DNA of 64,000 bases. Origin: Protea cynaroides (taxonomy: Eukaryota; Streptophyta; Magnoliopsida; Proteales; Proteaceae). Below the pieces are notes generated by a model that did no database searches, was not told the origin of the DNA, and was given only the letters and a program-made list of their open reading frames with translations. Positions 1 through 11,160 of the stretch are shown in pieces (positions within the stretch are counted from its first letter, which is position 1; each line of letters opens with the position of its first letter). The stretch lies in the NCBI GenBank assembly GCA_028583415.1, contig CM053272.1:43144699-43208698 (forward strand). Direction: 5' to 3'. Both the position numbers and the translations under genes were made by a program.

Positions 1-1324
1 TTCAAAGAACATGTATACCATGAATCAGAAGTCAATTTCAAGAGATCAAGAGAATAATATATGTCACAGTCAAAGGTCACTTAGTAAATATGAACAATAT
101 CTAACATAACAGTCTTATTCAAAAGTGAACATTCTAATGTTTAGTAGATTTTCTCATAAAATTCTCTCTATTCACTCAAAAATTTAATGTTTAACTATTT
201 CACTCAAGATCTTACTATGAAAATGTACTACTATAGACTTGCTTATTCATTAAAATCTTCACTACTTAGAACACATGCATACATGAATCAAAAAGTCTTT
301 ATCAATATTGTATTGAGATTAGGGTTCAAGGTAAGGATAAGAAAAAAATACTAACTTTAAAATCCAAAAAACTAATAGAGTATTATGATAAAAATTGAGC
401 AATCAAAAATAAGGGTTCATAAATAAAACACTTAAACAAAATGTTCCAAACTCCAGTTTCTTTTTCTTTCATTCTTTTTTCTTTTCATTTAGGAATTATG
501 CCTTGTTACTTGAATTTTTTTTTTTAATTAAAAGAGCATGACATTTTAAACATAACAAGGATCATTTACTCACATTACATCTCACTTCTTGATATACAAT
601 CATCACTTCTGACAATAGCACCCCCACAGTTATTCAATATATATTTCTCTCTCAAACCCATTAGATAATTCTCAATGCTCTACTAGTTCAAAGCTTGATA
701 AAACATGAGAAAAATAAATAATTCAAGGTTCATAATTTAGGATTCAATGAAGAATAAAGTTTAAAAACTCAAAGTGAGTCCACTAAGGGTAAAAATATAT
801 AAGGTTGACTATTTAAGCTAAGTGGTTGTAAAATTCTATTTGTCTTTATCATCTTTATGCATACACATATCAATGTAATCTTGAAACAGTTCAAAGTAAG
901 TTCTAGAGATACAAAAACATATAAAAAAATCACTCTTTAAAGAAAATAAAGACTGACATGGATGTCTTCGTCTTTTTTTTGTTTTTTTTGCTCAAAAAAC
1001 TCTCTTGAATGGAATCCATCTACTAAACCTGCGTACTTTACCTCTAAATACAACTATCAATATTATTCAAAGCTTATTTAGCAAGTTATTTCAACTAATT
1101 CATACATATAATTTTTCACATTCAAATAGTTCCAACCTATGACATACATACTCTTTTAATCTATTGAAGTAAAAATTTTAAAAAATTCAGCTTTTGAAAA
1201 ATTTTTGCTCTTCGAAAAATATGCACCCAATTTTTAAAAATACAAAAAGCATAACACATCATACAAAAATTAAAAACAAAACTTAAACCTAAAAAAAATA
1301 AAATAATACAAAAGAGAAATCTTA
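1..1324 (-). repeat. AT-rich noncoding 3' part of a Ty3/gypsy element
   Basis: No plausible gene is visible. The block lies downstream, in minus-strand sense, of the gypsy integrase tail at 1494-1697 and continues the same element. A purine-rich, polypurine-tract-like run, rc of gcacccccacagttattc, lies near 618-636. I could not delimit the 3' LTR, and no paired LTR is seen. The assignment rests on adjacency and composition only. Confidence 0.4.
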
Positions 1325-1493
1325 ATTCTTCTCCCCACACTTAAATCTGACATTGTCCCTAATGGAAGTTAAAAATATAATGAAAAGATGTAAAGGAAAA
1401 TAGTTAAAAGTAATAAGAAAAATAAATTCGATTTCTTGGGTTGCCTCCCAAGCAGTGTTTATGTTTAACATCGTCAGTTCTACTTAACACTCC

Positions 1494-1697
1494 TCAATTG
1501 AAATAAACGAGATCTCCAAATTGCATTTCGTCCATAGTATGCTTCTGAAAGCCTTCGTAGAACAACTTGAGTTTATGCCCATTAATCTTGAATATTTTGT
1601 TAGTTCTTGAACTTCGAACTTCAACTGCACCATGAGGAAGTACATTAATAACCTCAAAAGATTCAATCCAATGAGAATGTAACTTACCAAGCATCAA
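1494..1697 (-). pseudogene. Ty3/gypsy integrase C-terminus remnant
   Basis: The frame reads LGKLHSHWIESFEVINVLPH, then GAVEVRSSRTNKIFKINGHK, then LKLFYEGF. This is the classic integrase tail of plant gypsy elements (PGKLRSRWxGPFxVxxVxPHGAVE...NGxRLKxFYEG). It follows the protease within 300 bp, so RT, RNase H and the integrase core have been lost. The gap 1698-1959 holds no recognisable domain. Confidence 0.85.
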
Positions 1698-1959
1698 TTT
1701 AAGCTCGAATTGTAAAGTAAAATTTTCTATCCAACCACATTGTTTCCTAATAATCCTTTTGTCATGAAATGCCTTGATCTTATATCCTTGTATATTCTCG
1801 AATTTTCATATGCCTCAAGTCGTATATCTTTTAATTCTTGCAACTGCAATTTCCTTTGTTTACCCACTTCGTTCTTACTGTTCAATTCAAAAATTTTCTA
1901 TACAAACACATCAACCACATCAATAGAAAATACAGATTGAATATCACTACTAGGGTACC

Positions 1960-2190
1960 TCATATCTTCAAATTCATATCCTCAAATATGTTAAATTTAA
2001 TAATCTCTCTATCAAACTCCATGGTTAGGGTACCGTTATGGATATCAATCTTTGTTTTAACTGTTTTGAGGAAAGACCTTCCTAGTAAAATTGGGACAAA
2101 GTTTGGGGAAGTACTGTCTTCCATATTCAAAATATAAAAATCAACAGAAAAAATCAACTCATTCATCTGCATCAAAACTTCCTCAACCAC
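1960..2190 (-). pseudogene. Ty3/gypsy aspartic protease remnant
   Basis: The 76-residue frame reads VEEVLMQMNELIFSVDFYI, then NMEDSTSPNFVPILLGRSFL, then KTKIDIHNGTLTMEFDREII. ILLGRSFL with the downstream DIHNGTLTMEFD is the C-terminal half of the plant gypsy retropepsin. The catalytic D-[ST]-G half should lie just upstream (about 2200-2400 on minus) but is only weakly readable, because the frame is lost. It is part of the remnant described for 1325-3690. Confidence 0.8.
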
Positions 2191-2506
2191 TCCCTCAAGG
2201 TATGCATTAGAACGGTCAACTAACTGGATAATTACACCTTTTTTTTTTCAAAGGACTTAAATTTAGAGATGCATAAATTGAATGTGACATGACATTTATA
2301 GATGCACCTAAGTCTAACATGGCACATTCAAACTATGTATTATCAATCACACATGAAATCGTAAACGTACCTGGATCCTTACATTTTGGATGTAACGTAC
2401 ACTGAATTACTGCTGACACATCCTCTTCTACACTGATTTTCTCATCACCCCTCAATTTTCTCTTTGAAGTACACAACTCTTTGAAAATTTTTACATATCT
2501 TAGGAC

Positions 2507-3690
2507 TTACTTAATGGCATCAAGTAGATGTATGTTTACTTCTACCTTTCGAAAAGTCTTAAGAATTTTCTTCTCTTGTTCTTTCTTTTCCGATTTTAAC
2601 AGTCTGCTAGGAAAAGAGAGAGGAACATAATTGATAGAATTACGCATAACTGGTTGAGATTTTACCTTGGGTAAATTTACATCATTGTTGTCTACTTTTG
2701 TTTCTTCTTGAACTGTCTTGGTCGAATCTGTAGATTTAGTAATGGAGGACTCAAGTTTTCCTCCATTCCGTAATGTAATGGTACTTGCTTTCTTACGTGG
2801 ATTTATGATGATCTGAGATTGTAATTTTTTTAGATCCTTGAGCTTCATGTTTGCTTATTGAAGTTGCAAGTTGACTAATCTGCATCTCTATATTCTGAAT
2901 GTTGTTCATTGTCTCATGTTGAAATTGCCAATACCTTAACAATCTCATCAAGTGACATATTCTGATTTGATTGTTGCCTAGATTGGAATGGGGACTGATA
3001 ATGATTCTAGGTAATTTGATTCCCATAACTCAGATTTAAATGATCTATCCATCTAGGATTGTATGAGTTTGAGTATGGATCATACTTTCGCTGAGGTTGC
3101 CCTTAAAATCCTCCCATGGCATTTGTTTGTTGAACTGGTGTATCTTCTTGAAGTGTGGGATACATGTCTGTAGCTTGACTGGTGGCTGAGCAAATGCCAC
3201 ATGCTTTAACTGTTTACAAATTTCTTATAGCCATTTGTCTCACCAAAGAAGTTAGATCAGAAATCTAACATTCAAGGTTTGATGTACTTACCTCGTTGAC
3301 TTTTTTAGTTGTTTGCTCCTTCCTTGTCCTTAACTGCTGTGAATTTACAGTCATATTAAAAATTAACATCTTTACGGCCTCTGAAGTTTTGTCAACTAAA
3401 GTTTCTCCACTAGCAGCGTCCACCATACTTCTGTCCATTGGTAACAATCCTTCATAAAATACTGAATCAACAGTTGATTACTAATTTGATGGTATGGACA
3501 GCTTGCGCAAAGTTTCTTGAAGCGTTTTCAATACTCGTATAATGTTCCTTCATGGTGTTGTCGAATTCCACATATCTCTTTCTTTATATTTATCACTTTG
3601 GATGTGAGAAAACACTTTTCTAAAAATTAGCGTTTCATCTTATTCTATAAATTGATTGTACCAAAGGGAATGTAGTACAACCAGGCTATC
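2507..3690 (-). pseudogene. Ty3/gypsy gag remnant
   Basis: Three frames together read gag. An upstream part near 3690-3440 has a capsid-type stretch (EYWKRFKKLCASCP, then QISNQLLIQYFYEGL). It is followed by LLPMDRSMVDAASGETLVDK and a KVNEVSTSNLE block (3265-3447). A zinc-knuckle-like CGICSAT stretch near 3200 comes next, then QPQRKYDPYSNSYNPRWIDH near 3100-3030. The final part (2507-2848) holds the linker INPRKKASTITLRNGGKLES, usual between gag and protease in this lineage. In-frame stops and frame changes show it is not functional. Confidence 0.85.
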
Positions 3691-3887
3691 ATCACCTCCC
3701 CACACAACCTCCTACATGTTGTGGAGTGTTGCCAAAAAATCCCCTTATGATCTTCCTAGAACCACTGGGAGGAGAGGATGCGGATCACTTGCTTACTAAC
3801 AAAAATTGTAAAGGGTCCTGTACCCATGACTCAAAATTTCCTTGCCTGCGCAAGAAACTTTGAGTTCTATAGGCCAGTCGTCAGGTC
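3691..3887. other. spacer between gypsy remnant and palindromic MITE
   Basis: Short stretch with no gene of its own. Parts of the minus strand still resemble the N-terminal part of gypsy gag (YYIPFGTIN near 3660-3690), so the element probably once ran through here. Confidence 0.3.
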
Positions 3888-3896
3888 ATTAGTTGG

Positions 3897-4034
3897 CAAA
3901 AAAATCGTCTCCTGCGTGCCAGCCCTCCAGCCCGTCATCTGACGGGCTGGAATGCATCGGTATACGTGCCGGTGCATTCCAACCCATCAGATGATGGGCT
4001 GGAAGGCTGACGCGCGGGAGACGATTTGAGTCCC
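3897..4034. mobile_element. palindromic MITE, short subtype (GTCTCC family), copy 1
   Basis: This 138-bp sequence is an almost complete inverted repeat. The left arm (aaatcgtctcctgcg..., CCAGCCCGTCATCTGACGGG) matches the reverse complement of the right arm (...cgcgggagacgattt) over about 60 bp with few mismatches. A perfect 9-bp direct repeat, ATTAGTTGG, flanks it at 3888-3896 and 4035-4043, as expected for a Mutator-like target duplication. It has no coding capacity. The terminal AAATCGTCTCC is shared with the copies at 4111, 14369 and 41947. Confidence 0.85.
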
Positions 4035-4110
4035 ATTAGTTGGGGGTTGTGTTAATCAAATCTGATAGACCACTATCTGATATAATTGTGAAACAGGATA
4101 ACTTTCTAAC

Positions 4111-4347
4111 AGATCCAAATCGTCTCTTCCCAGGGATTCGGGAGGAGACGCGGCTACCACCAGTCGATGCCTAACACGTGAGCGTCGACTGGTTCCAAGC
4201 CGTCGAGCCATTTGATTCGATCAAATGCAAAGGGGGTTTCGGCTTATGCACTAGACGGCTCGGATCTAGCCAACGCCCACGTATTGGACATTGATTGGTG
4301 GCAGTCGAATCTCCTCCCGAACCCCTGAGAAGAGACGATTTTGATTC
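4111..4347. mobile_element. palindromic MITE, long subtype (GTCTCC family), copy 2
   Basis: This is a 237-bp inverted repeat with arms of about 100 bp (agatccaaatcgtctcttcc... and ...agagacgattttgattc). Each arm carries its own small hairpin near the tip (GTCTCTTCCC ... GGGAGGAGAC). The 9-bp direct repeat CTTTCTAAC flanks it at 4102-4110 and 4348-4356. No ORF is present. It lies 76 bp from copy 1. Confidence 0.88.
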
Positions 4348-4356
4348 CTTTCTAAC

Positions 4357-6430
4357 TAGTAGTTAACGGCCCCCACTACTAATAATACTAACTAGTAATC
4401 AAAATATTAATTTTGTATTCAGAATTAAAATCCCAAATATTAGCTTATAAAAAAGGCCATATTACAGCAATAAATCCAAAAATTAACACCTAACCCATAC
4501 CTATATTAAAATTTTGGTCCAAATTTAAACCGAGTTTGCCTCATCCCTAAAGTATCATTCCCATAGGCTGTGTTTAGTTGTGAGAAAGTTGAATTATAGG
4601 AGACTGTATGGCAAAAAGAAGAACTAGGAAAACATGAGATACAATTCCAATTGAAGTTTGGTTGTGCTAACAAAGTTAACCTCAATGAACTTATGTGGAC
4701 ACTCCACAGCCTGAGGATAATCTCTCAAATAAACATTAAGATATCGACTAACAGTAGAATGAAAAACTTGTTTTTGGGACCTACTTAGCTCTTTAATTTT
4801 CTCTAGAATAGGGGTGTCAAAATATGACCTAATCCAAAAACCGAAACAAAATCAACTTGATTTGGCCTGATCAGATCGAAACTAAATCTTATTGGAAAGG
4901 ATTTGGGTTGTGTTTTTAGAGCCCGATGATAAACCGAAACCAAACTGGACCAATTGATAAGCTCAAATCAAAACGGATCAATAAGAACAAAATCAAACCA
5001 GCCCGATAAGAATCCATTAAGCTAATATTTTATTAAATAAATATATAGGATACCAACATTGAAACCAAAGTAGTCTGTAGTCTGATAATAACCTGATAGA
5101 GCCCATAATGCCCATTAAATCAACTTTTCCTTACAACATATACATATAGTAAACTGAGTCCATTAAACCAGCTCGATCACAACTTAACACCAGACCGACC
5201 CGTTGACTAACGTGTACATGCAGTCCACCCCAGCTAAAATTTCTTATTAGATATGAGTCGATCTGCCCTAAAAGGCCAGAGACAAATTTGAATTGAACCG
5301 AAATTGGCCCGAACCAGCCCATTAACACCGAATAAGAGACCATAAAATTGTAAAACTTATGAGAGAAAGATGGAAGGTGCAACATTTGCAGTATGAATTC
5401 TAGATAAGCAAATGCTTGGAAAGTTACCATAGTATAACAACTACGTGGAATGGCATTGACCATAAAAATAATTGATCACGTGCGTATAACAAGGATTCTC
5501 CATCAATATGTTGTGAAAAAATTTTAAAAAAAATTTGTTATTATGAGACAAAATTTCCGTACATTAACGTGTAATCGCTCAAAAAAGTGATGGGAAGAAC
5601 CCTAAAAGTGGCAGGGCAAGACGAGCTGGGTTTGTCGGCAAATTCTAACTTCCAGACAAGAACAGATCTCCTGTAGAAAGCCCAAGCAGAAGGTCATCGG
5701 AGAATTTGGTTTTGAAAGAGGGAGGGCTGGAGGGATAAGGAAAGCCCCCACACCCCTCCTCACCTATCTGCTCTTTAATCCTCTCATTTCCTCCATTGAT
5801 AATGATGATGATGAACAAGACATTAACTGGGTTAGTCTAGGCTCTACAAACTTGCATGCATATATTCCTTCTTTATCTTTCTTGAATCAGAAATTCAGAA
5901 ACTGGGAAGTTCTAAAGAATTTAGATAGGACCGATGATGGAATTGCAGATCATCTAACAACCTTACTCGCATGCATGATGCATGGCTAAGGTTGCATGGT
6001 ATATATATATATATATATATATATAAACTTGAGAATAGTTCTACACATACATGTACGTTGTAAGTTAGGTCAGGGCTCAGGAGAGGACATTTGTCCTTTT
6101 TGTTCTCATAAATGCTCCTCTGTGTGTAATAATAAATGACAGTGAGTGAAACATTTGTCATCCCCTAGACAAGCTAATATGTTACAGGAACTGAAATCCC
6201 ACTTTGCAGAGCTTAATCTTACCAGACAATTAAAATTGAAGAAACAAACAACATTGACAACTTTTCTAGCAGAAAACAACAATAAGGACTGCAATCCTTG
6301 TATTTATCTGAGTGGCTAAAAGTCAATAGATTTTAATTCTTGCCGTAAATGTTAAACCTATCCATTAATTAATGCTTCTTCCATTGTTTTTTTTTTATTC
6401 TTTTCTTTTGGTTGGCGCGTGAGAGGATAA
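4357..6430. other. intergenic, no gene recognised
   Basis: No supported coding region. A TAGGGGTGTCAA-like start at about 4807 begins a degenerate block rich in ccgaaac and ccgat words to about 5090, resembling a common dispersed plant repeat. GGCTGTGTTTAG at about 4566 resembles the terminus of the MITE at 19868. An (AT)n run lies at 6000-6024. The ORF of 110 codons at 5131-5463 (minus) has no recognisable domain. Confidence 0.4.
6000..6024. repeat. (AT)n microsatellite
   Basis: About twelve TA dinucleotides in a row. Confidence 0.95.
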
Positions 6431-6952
6431 TGTCACGGACTTCTTCTTTGAAGAAGTTAACTCGTTCGTATGACACTTGTGCAATCCTCCTATTCGTTAC
6501 ACAAGTCAGCCTACTCAATCAAGACTCCCTTGTTGTTAAGACTCTCAAGCCTTACTAACACACAAAGAGAGAGAGAACAAGAGACACTTTTAGAAATGAA
6601 GCTTGAAATGTTTTGAGAATGCTCAACTCTTGTTATCTCAAATGAGGGTGGTCAACCCTTATTTATATTTAGAGGCCTTACAAATCAATGGCTAGGATTT
6701 GTACATGTGTTATTAATCCAATGGTGTAAAGAATTGTCTAGAATTATCTCTAGAACTTTCTATACTACTACATGTTTATTTACTACTCTTTAAATATCTA
6801 ATCTCCTTTCTAGAGTCTTCTTCATTTCTGTGCAAGTGTGGAAGACTCTAATAGGTAAGACCTTCTAGTATGTAGGTATTGGGCTTCATAGTAGGCTGAC
6901 CCAATAGAATAGTTTCTTTTTTAAGGTGGGGTAAGCCCACAAGTTTGTGACA
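6431..6952 (-). mobile_element. solo LTR
   Basis: This 522-bp unit starts TGTCACGGAC and ends TTTGTGACA, so the ends are short inverted repeats in TG...CA form. The 4-bp direct repeat ATAA flanks it (6427-6430 and 6953-6956). The minus strand carries a TATA-like AAATATAAATAAGGG at about 6655-6671, suggesting minus orientation. No internal region or second LTR is seen, so it is probably a recombination product of an LTR element. Confidence 0.7.
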
Positions 6953-7247
6953 ATAAGCTCGATCTTCTTCTTTTTTATTTTTTTTATTTTAATACTTTAA
7001 TCAGGATAAGCTCAATCTTAATAAGTATACCATAACACAATTGTGTTTTTTTTTTTTTTAAACAAATTCTATCATTTCAAATGTCTATTTGAAAAAAAAA
7101 ATACAAGGCAATACAGTAATGACAACTAATTTTGATAATATTGTGATAATGATAGACCACTTTCAAAAAATTTGTGAAAATCTCTTTTGCTCTTTAACTT
7201 ACAAAAAAATGGGAATAAAACAAGAGGGTAAATAAAAAAATAAAGAA

Positions 7248-9145
7248 TAAATTTCAACTACCACCCAAAATAGTTTTGAAACATCACTTACCACCCACAA
7301 CTTTCAAAAAACATCAATTACCACCCAAACATTTACCACCGTTAATCAAATAGATCCACTCCGTTAAACAAATACCGTTAGTTGTTGTATCAATTTTAAA
7401 ATAGACAATAATATCATATTCTTTGCTCAAGTTCTTTTAAAAACAGTAAAAAACCCTCTTGCTCTGAAAGTGTTCTTCGCCGACGACGATATCAAGCTTC
7501 ATGCTCTTTGTACATCTCTTCATCATCATTGATGCCTATGTCATTCTCGAATATGTGCATCAAACCTCATCATCGAAGGTTTTGTGGAGAGCCAAGCGAC
7601 GAAAATAGCAGGATTTTGGGCGCCTGAAATTTCTAACAGAACTGAAGCACCGATCACTAAGAAAAACTTAATCCCCTGGATTCTGCAGTTCGGTACGAAG
7701 GTTCTCCCCTGGATCCATCAGAATTCAAAACAAAAATGTTGGCGTTAACCGAATAAACGGTAACAATCGGTTCTTTCAAGTTGATCGATGCCTCCTAGAT
7801 GATTTAAAGAACAAGGGCAATGAGAAAAAAGATTACGGTTAGGAATTCTCATAACTTGCATCTTTCAATACTTCATTGTCGAGAAACAGAAGATCACCTG
7901 TGGAAGGAGATTCAATTTCCTTATCTCGCTGCTAAGAGCTTGAAAAAGAAAACAAGAAATCAACTTCGACAACTTCCACTGAAGGGAGAACCAAACGCTA
8001 AGTCAAAGCCAAAATTATCAAAGAAAGAAAAAATACTCACGAGAGCAGAAACATCTTCAATGAATCCAATCGTAGCTACGAAATCACAAGAGTAAAGAGA
8101 GAATTAGCGTAATAGTTAAATCTTTCACTGTCAATTTTTGTGATAATTACGTATAAAGGAGAAATTCACAGGACAAAGTAGTGATGATTGCAAGTTTATC
8201 AATCTAGAGAATAATAGGAGCGAACAAAACGGGCCTTCTTAACATCATCTTTTTCTTGTTGTAATGAAAAACAAAACCAGAAAACCACTTCCACAATTTT
8301 GGGTATGCTAAACAGTAACCCTCCGCTATGCTTTTACTGGAAACCATTCATTGCCAACGGCCAAGAAACGTAGGAAAAGACACAGTATGTTCCTTAATAA
8401 AAATCACTCACCCGGATAAACTCCATCAGGAATCTGCAATTGCAAAACCACTTGTTCCCAAAACCTGAAATATTATCCTCCTCAAACCAGGGAAGATGAG
8501 AGAAGGGTTAGAAATCAGGAGCAGAGAAGGAAGGGTTTCAGAGATTTTTTCGAATCGTTCTGAAGATAAGAGTTGTTTGCTCTTCTCCATGGCTTCCTTC
8601 TTCAGCACAGAATCGTTGTTCTCTTGGCTACTCCTGCTGCTAAATCTGCGGCAAGTTTAGCATCACTGATGCCTTTGGCCCGGAAGTCTCGATCTTCCCC
8701 CTTTTATTAGTTTAGCGCCGACTACATCGCTCTGAAATTTTTCCTCTGTTTCGTCTTCTTGAACTTGATCCGGTTGTCCTTCCTTTCCGTAACCATCATC
8801 TTTGATCTCCAGATGGTTCTTCTCCACAAACTCACTGAACAACAACGAACCCACCTTCGACAACCCTTGTTTTTCTCGATTGTTGTTGAGAACCTAGCTA
8901 GTACCTTTTAGGCCTTCTTTTTTTTGGGTAAAATTTTTCAGGCATTGATTTCTGCATTTCAGAGACACAAGGGTCCAAACCCGACGATCTAAATTTGTCA
9001 ATTTTATTATGATGGAAAAAAAATGAAAAGGTAAAAATGTCTAACAGTGATTTTAGTCTCCTATGTCAGTTACTTGAGTGTAATTGAAAGGTATGGTAGT
9101 AGGTGATGTTTCAAAACTATTTTGGGTGACAACTGAAATTTATTC
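7248..9145. mobile_element. long-TIR DNA transposon (MULE-like), non-autonomous, copy A
   Basis: The left end (7250-7310, tttcaactaccacccaaaat, agttttgaaacatcactta) is mirrored at the right end (9085-9142, taggtgatgtttcaaaact, attttgggtgacaactgaaa). This gives terminal inverted repeats of about 50 bp. The 1.8-kb interior encodes no transposase. It holds ORFs of unknown origin: 91 codons on + (7820-8095), and 66 and 60 codons on - (8663-8863, 8426-8608). These could be parts of captured host genes, but I do not recognise them. No certain target duplication was found. Subterminal words (aacatcac.tacc, tcaaatagatccactccgtt) relate it to the elements at 10.2 and 55.7 kb. Confidence 0.6.
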
Positions 9146-9914
9146 AGAAAGAATAAAAATAAAAAAAGAACAAAGGTTCTCTCTGTGACTGCATGTTTTC
9201 TACGTTAACGTGGGAGCCAATAAAAATGTAGGCACAAGCATCTAAGAAAAGGGATGGAGACACTTTCACAGCCTATGTGAAGAGGGGCGGGAAAACAAAG
9301 CCCGACAGAACTCTCTTATAAAAGAAAGTGGCATGGTCTAAACCCACAGGTGTCCCACGACAAAACCCACAGGTGTCACGCGACGATAGGCCCTTTTAAG
9401 TATACATACAATATCCAAAACCAACTCCTGCAAATTCGTTACTTCGATCCCCACTAAGAGAGAATAGTTTTGTTCCAAAGAAATTCCTGAGTATTTTCAA
9501 AAAAAAAAATGTCAGGACTTAGAAGGATGATAGCTCATATCCATTGTGAGCAGGCATTGAGAGAAACTAGCTAGACAGTGATGACTAATCATCTGCACTG
9601 CCATCTTTCATTTTCAACTATAGACTAAAGTCTACAGATGTTATTCTCAGTCACCAAAACCACCATAATATATGTATATATATCATGATCGTTGAATTGC
9701 ACCGGTGGTAAGGAAGCCACTACATGTAAAGTCATTAAAGACTCCAGCCCATCATCTGCTTCCATCCAAACTCAGCCACAGAGCTCCAATGGTAGGGTAT
9801 GCAACTTGACAAAATAGTGTTCAAGACACCCCTCCTCCTGTCTTTGTCTATTTTTCTCATTCTCAGTGATTGAGTTTGAGAAATGGCTTAGTATTTGGGT
9901 CCGTCCACAATATA

Positions 9915-9946
<32 letters not shown>

Positions 9947-10179
9947 GTCAGTTTCATCCATGAAGGGCTATTAGGAGTGGATTATTTTTGTATTAGCTGA
10001 ACTTAGTATAGATCACTTTTAAGTTCATTACAAGTATACGGATAAAATTGTAATTTGGATAAAATTGTAATTACGTGGAGTTTACAGTTTCTAAGGAGAA
10101 AATCCTAGGAAGAAGTAGAAGTAAAACATAGTAAGCTATAGAGAGCTTATACAACATGTATGTTTTGGTGATAGAATTG
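9146..10179. other. intergenic, no gene recognised
   Basis: No supported gene. Two direct copies of acccacaggtgtc lie at about 9344-9378. A (TG)n(AG)n microsatellite lies at 9914-9946. Confidence 0.4.
9914..9946. repeat. (TG)n(AG)n microsatellite
   Basis: About nine TG followed by about eight GA units. Confidence 0.9.
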
Positions 10180-10569
10180 ATGTTATCAAGGATTGTTAAC
10201 ATCACCCTCAAGATTGCAAAAACATCATCTACCACCTAAAAACTTTGCTCTGTCAATCAAAGAAGTTTACTCCATCAAAAAAATTTCGTTAGATGCTGAT
10301 GTCAGCTGCATTGGAAAATTTGACGAACGATACATCCTTTTTAGCCTGGTTAAAAAACCATTATACCCTTTCTTCTCTTTGGTCTGATTTCACTCTACTG
10401 ATCTAAAGTACTCTGCCTCTTCAACTTCAACCTCCACTTCTTCCTTCTTTAGCCCAGGAAGATCAGCTTAGAACATATGGGCTTCTGGTTTGTCCTTCCA
10501 GAAGTTGGAGAACAGCTTTGAGATCTGCTTTGAAGATTAGTTGGAGAACTGGGGACGAGGAACAGAGAG

Positions 10570-10862
10570 GGAGGCCGTAATCAATTGTAGGCAATAAGAC
10601 AAGTTGGGAAGGTTGCAGGCGGTAAGTGATGGTTGCAGGTGGTAAGTTGCAGGCGGTAATGGAGGGAGGCGATAATCAGTTGTAGGCAGTAAGACAAGTT
10701 GGGAAGGTTGCAGGCGGTAAGTGATGGTTGCAAGAAATCAATGAAACCCTAAACCAAGAATTCAAGAACCTGAAAAATCGATGAAACCCTAGACCAAGAA
10801 ATCAAGAACCTGAAAAACCCTAAATCGAACCTGAAAAACCCTAAATCGAACCTGAAAAACCC
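10570..10862. repeat. tandem repeats inside Pack-MULE copy B
   Basis: A 95-bp block (ttgtaggca.taagacaagttggg...ggttgcag) occurs twice, starting near 10585 and 10680. It contains smaller ggttgcaggcggtaagtga units. It is followed by three to four copies of a 20-25 bp unit with aacctgaaaaaccctaaatcg at 10768-10862. Confidence 0.85.
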
Positions 10863-10984
10863 ACCACTCTCCTCTGAGGCCCTGATCACTTCCCCCACGC
10901 CACCCTTCCAAACCAATTTAAAAACTCCTCTCGTCTTGTCTTGTCTGAACTCAAGGTCTCTGGTTCAACAATGGCTGCCATCAC

Positions 10985-11160
10985 TTGATACGGCCGCTTG
11001 TGAAAACGACGCGATTCACTTTATCGAAGAAATGACCAAAACCGCCGATGCCATCCAAGAGAAGGTTTTGGCTGAGATCTTGAACCAAAATGCAAAGACT
11101 GAATACCTCTACCGATACCAGCTTAATGGCACAACCGATCGAGAGACTTTCAAATCAAAT
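10985..11160 (+). pseudogene. captured GH3 acyl-acid-amido synthetase fragment (5' coding part)
   Basis: The frame reads ACENDAIHFIEEMTKTADAI, then QEKVLAEILNQNAKTEYLYR, then YQLNGTTDRETFKSN. This is the conserved N-terminal block of GH3 auxin/jasmonate-conjugating enzymes (FIEEMT.NAD.VQE.VL.EIL..NA.TEYL). Only about 60 of roughly 600 residues are present. After FKSN the sequence turns into AT-rich filler, and an ATG just upstream (10971) runs into a stop at once. The fragment sits wholly inside the inverted-repeat element, so gene capture (transduplication) is the simplest reading. It is not a functional gene. Confidence 0.8.

Larger units (their letters stand above)
1325..3690 (-). mobile_element. 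Ty3/gypsy retrotransposon remnant (gag, protease, integrase tail)
   Basis: Read on the minus strand, the order is gag (about 3690-2500), aspartic protease (2190-1960), then directly the C-terminus of integrase (1697-1494). The reverse transcriptase, RNase H and most of integrase are missing, so a large internal deletion has occurred. Downstream of the integrase tail, the minus strand reads an aagtgtggggag motif (about 1328-1341), which is typical of the 3' region of these plant gypsy elements. A conserved segment at about 1437-1457 (cactgcttgggaggcaaccc on minus) belongs to the same layout. Stops and frameshifts interrupt every domain, so the copy is dead. Family-level placement is from protein motifs recognised by eye. 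Confidence 0.85.
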
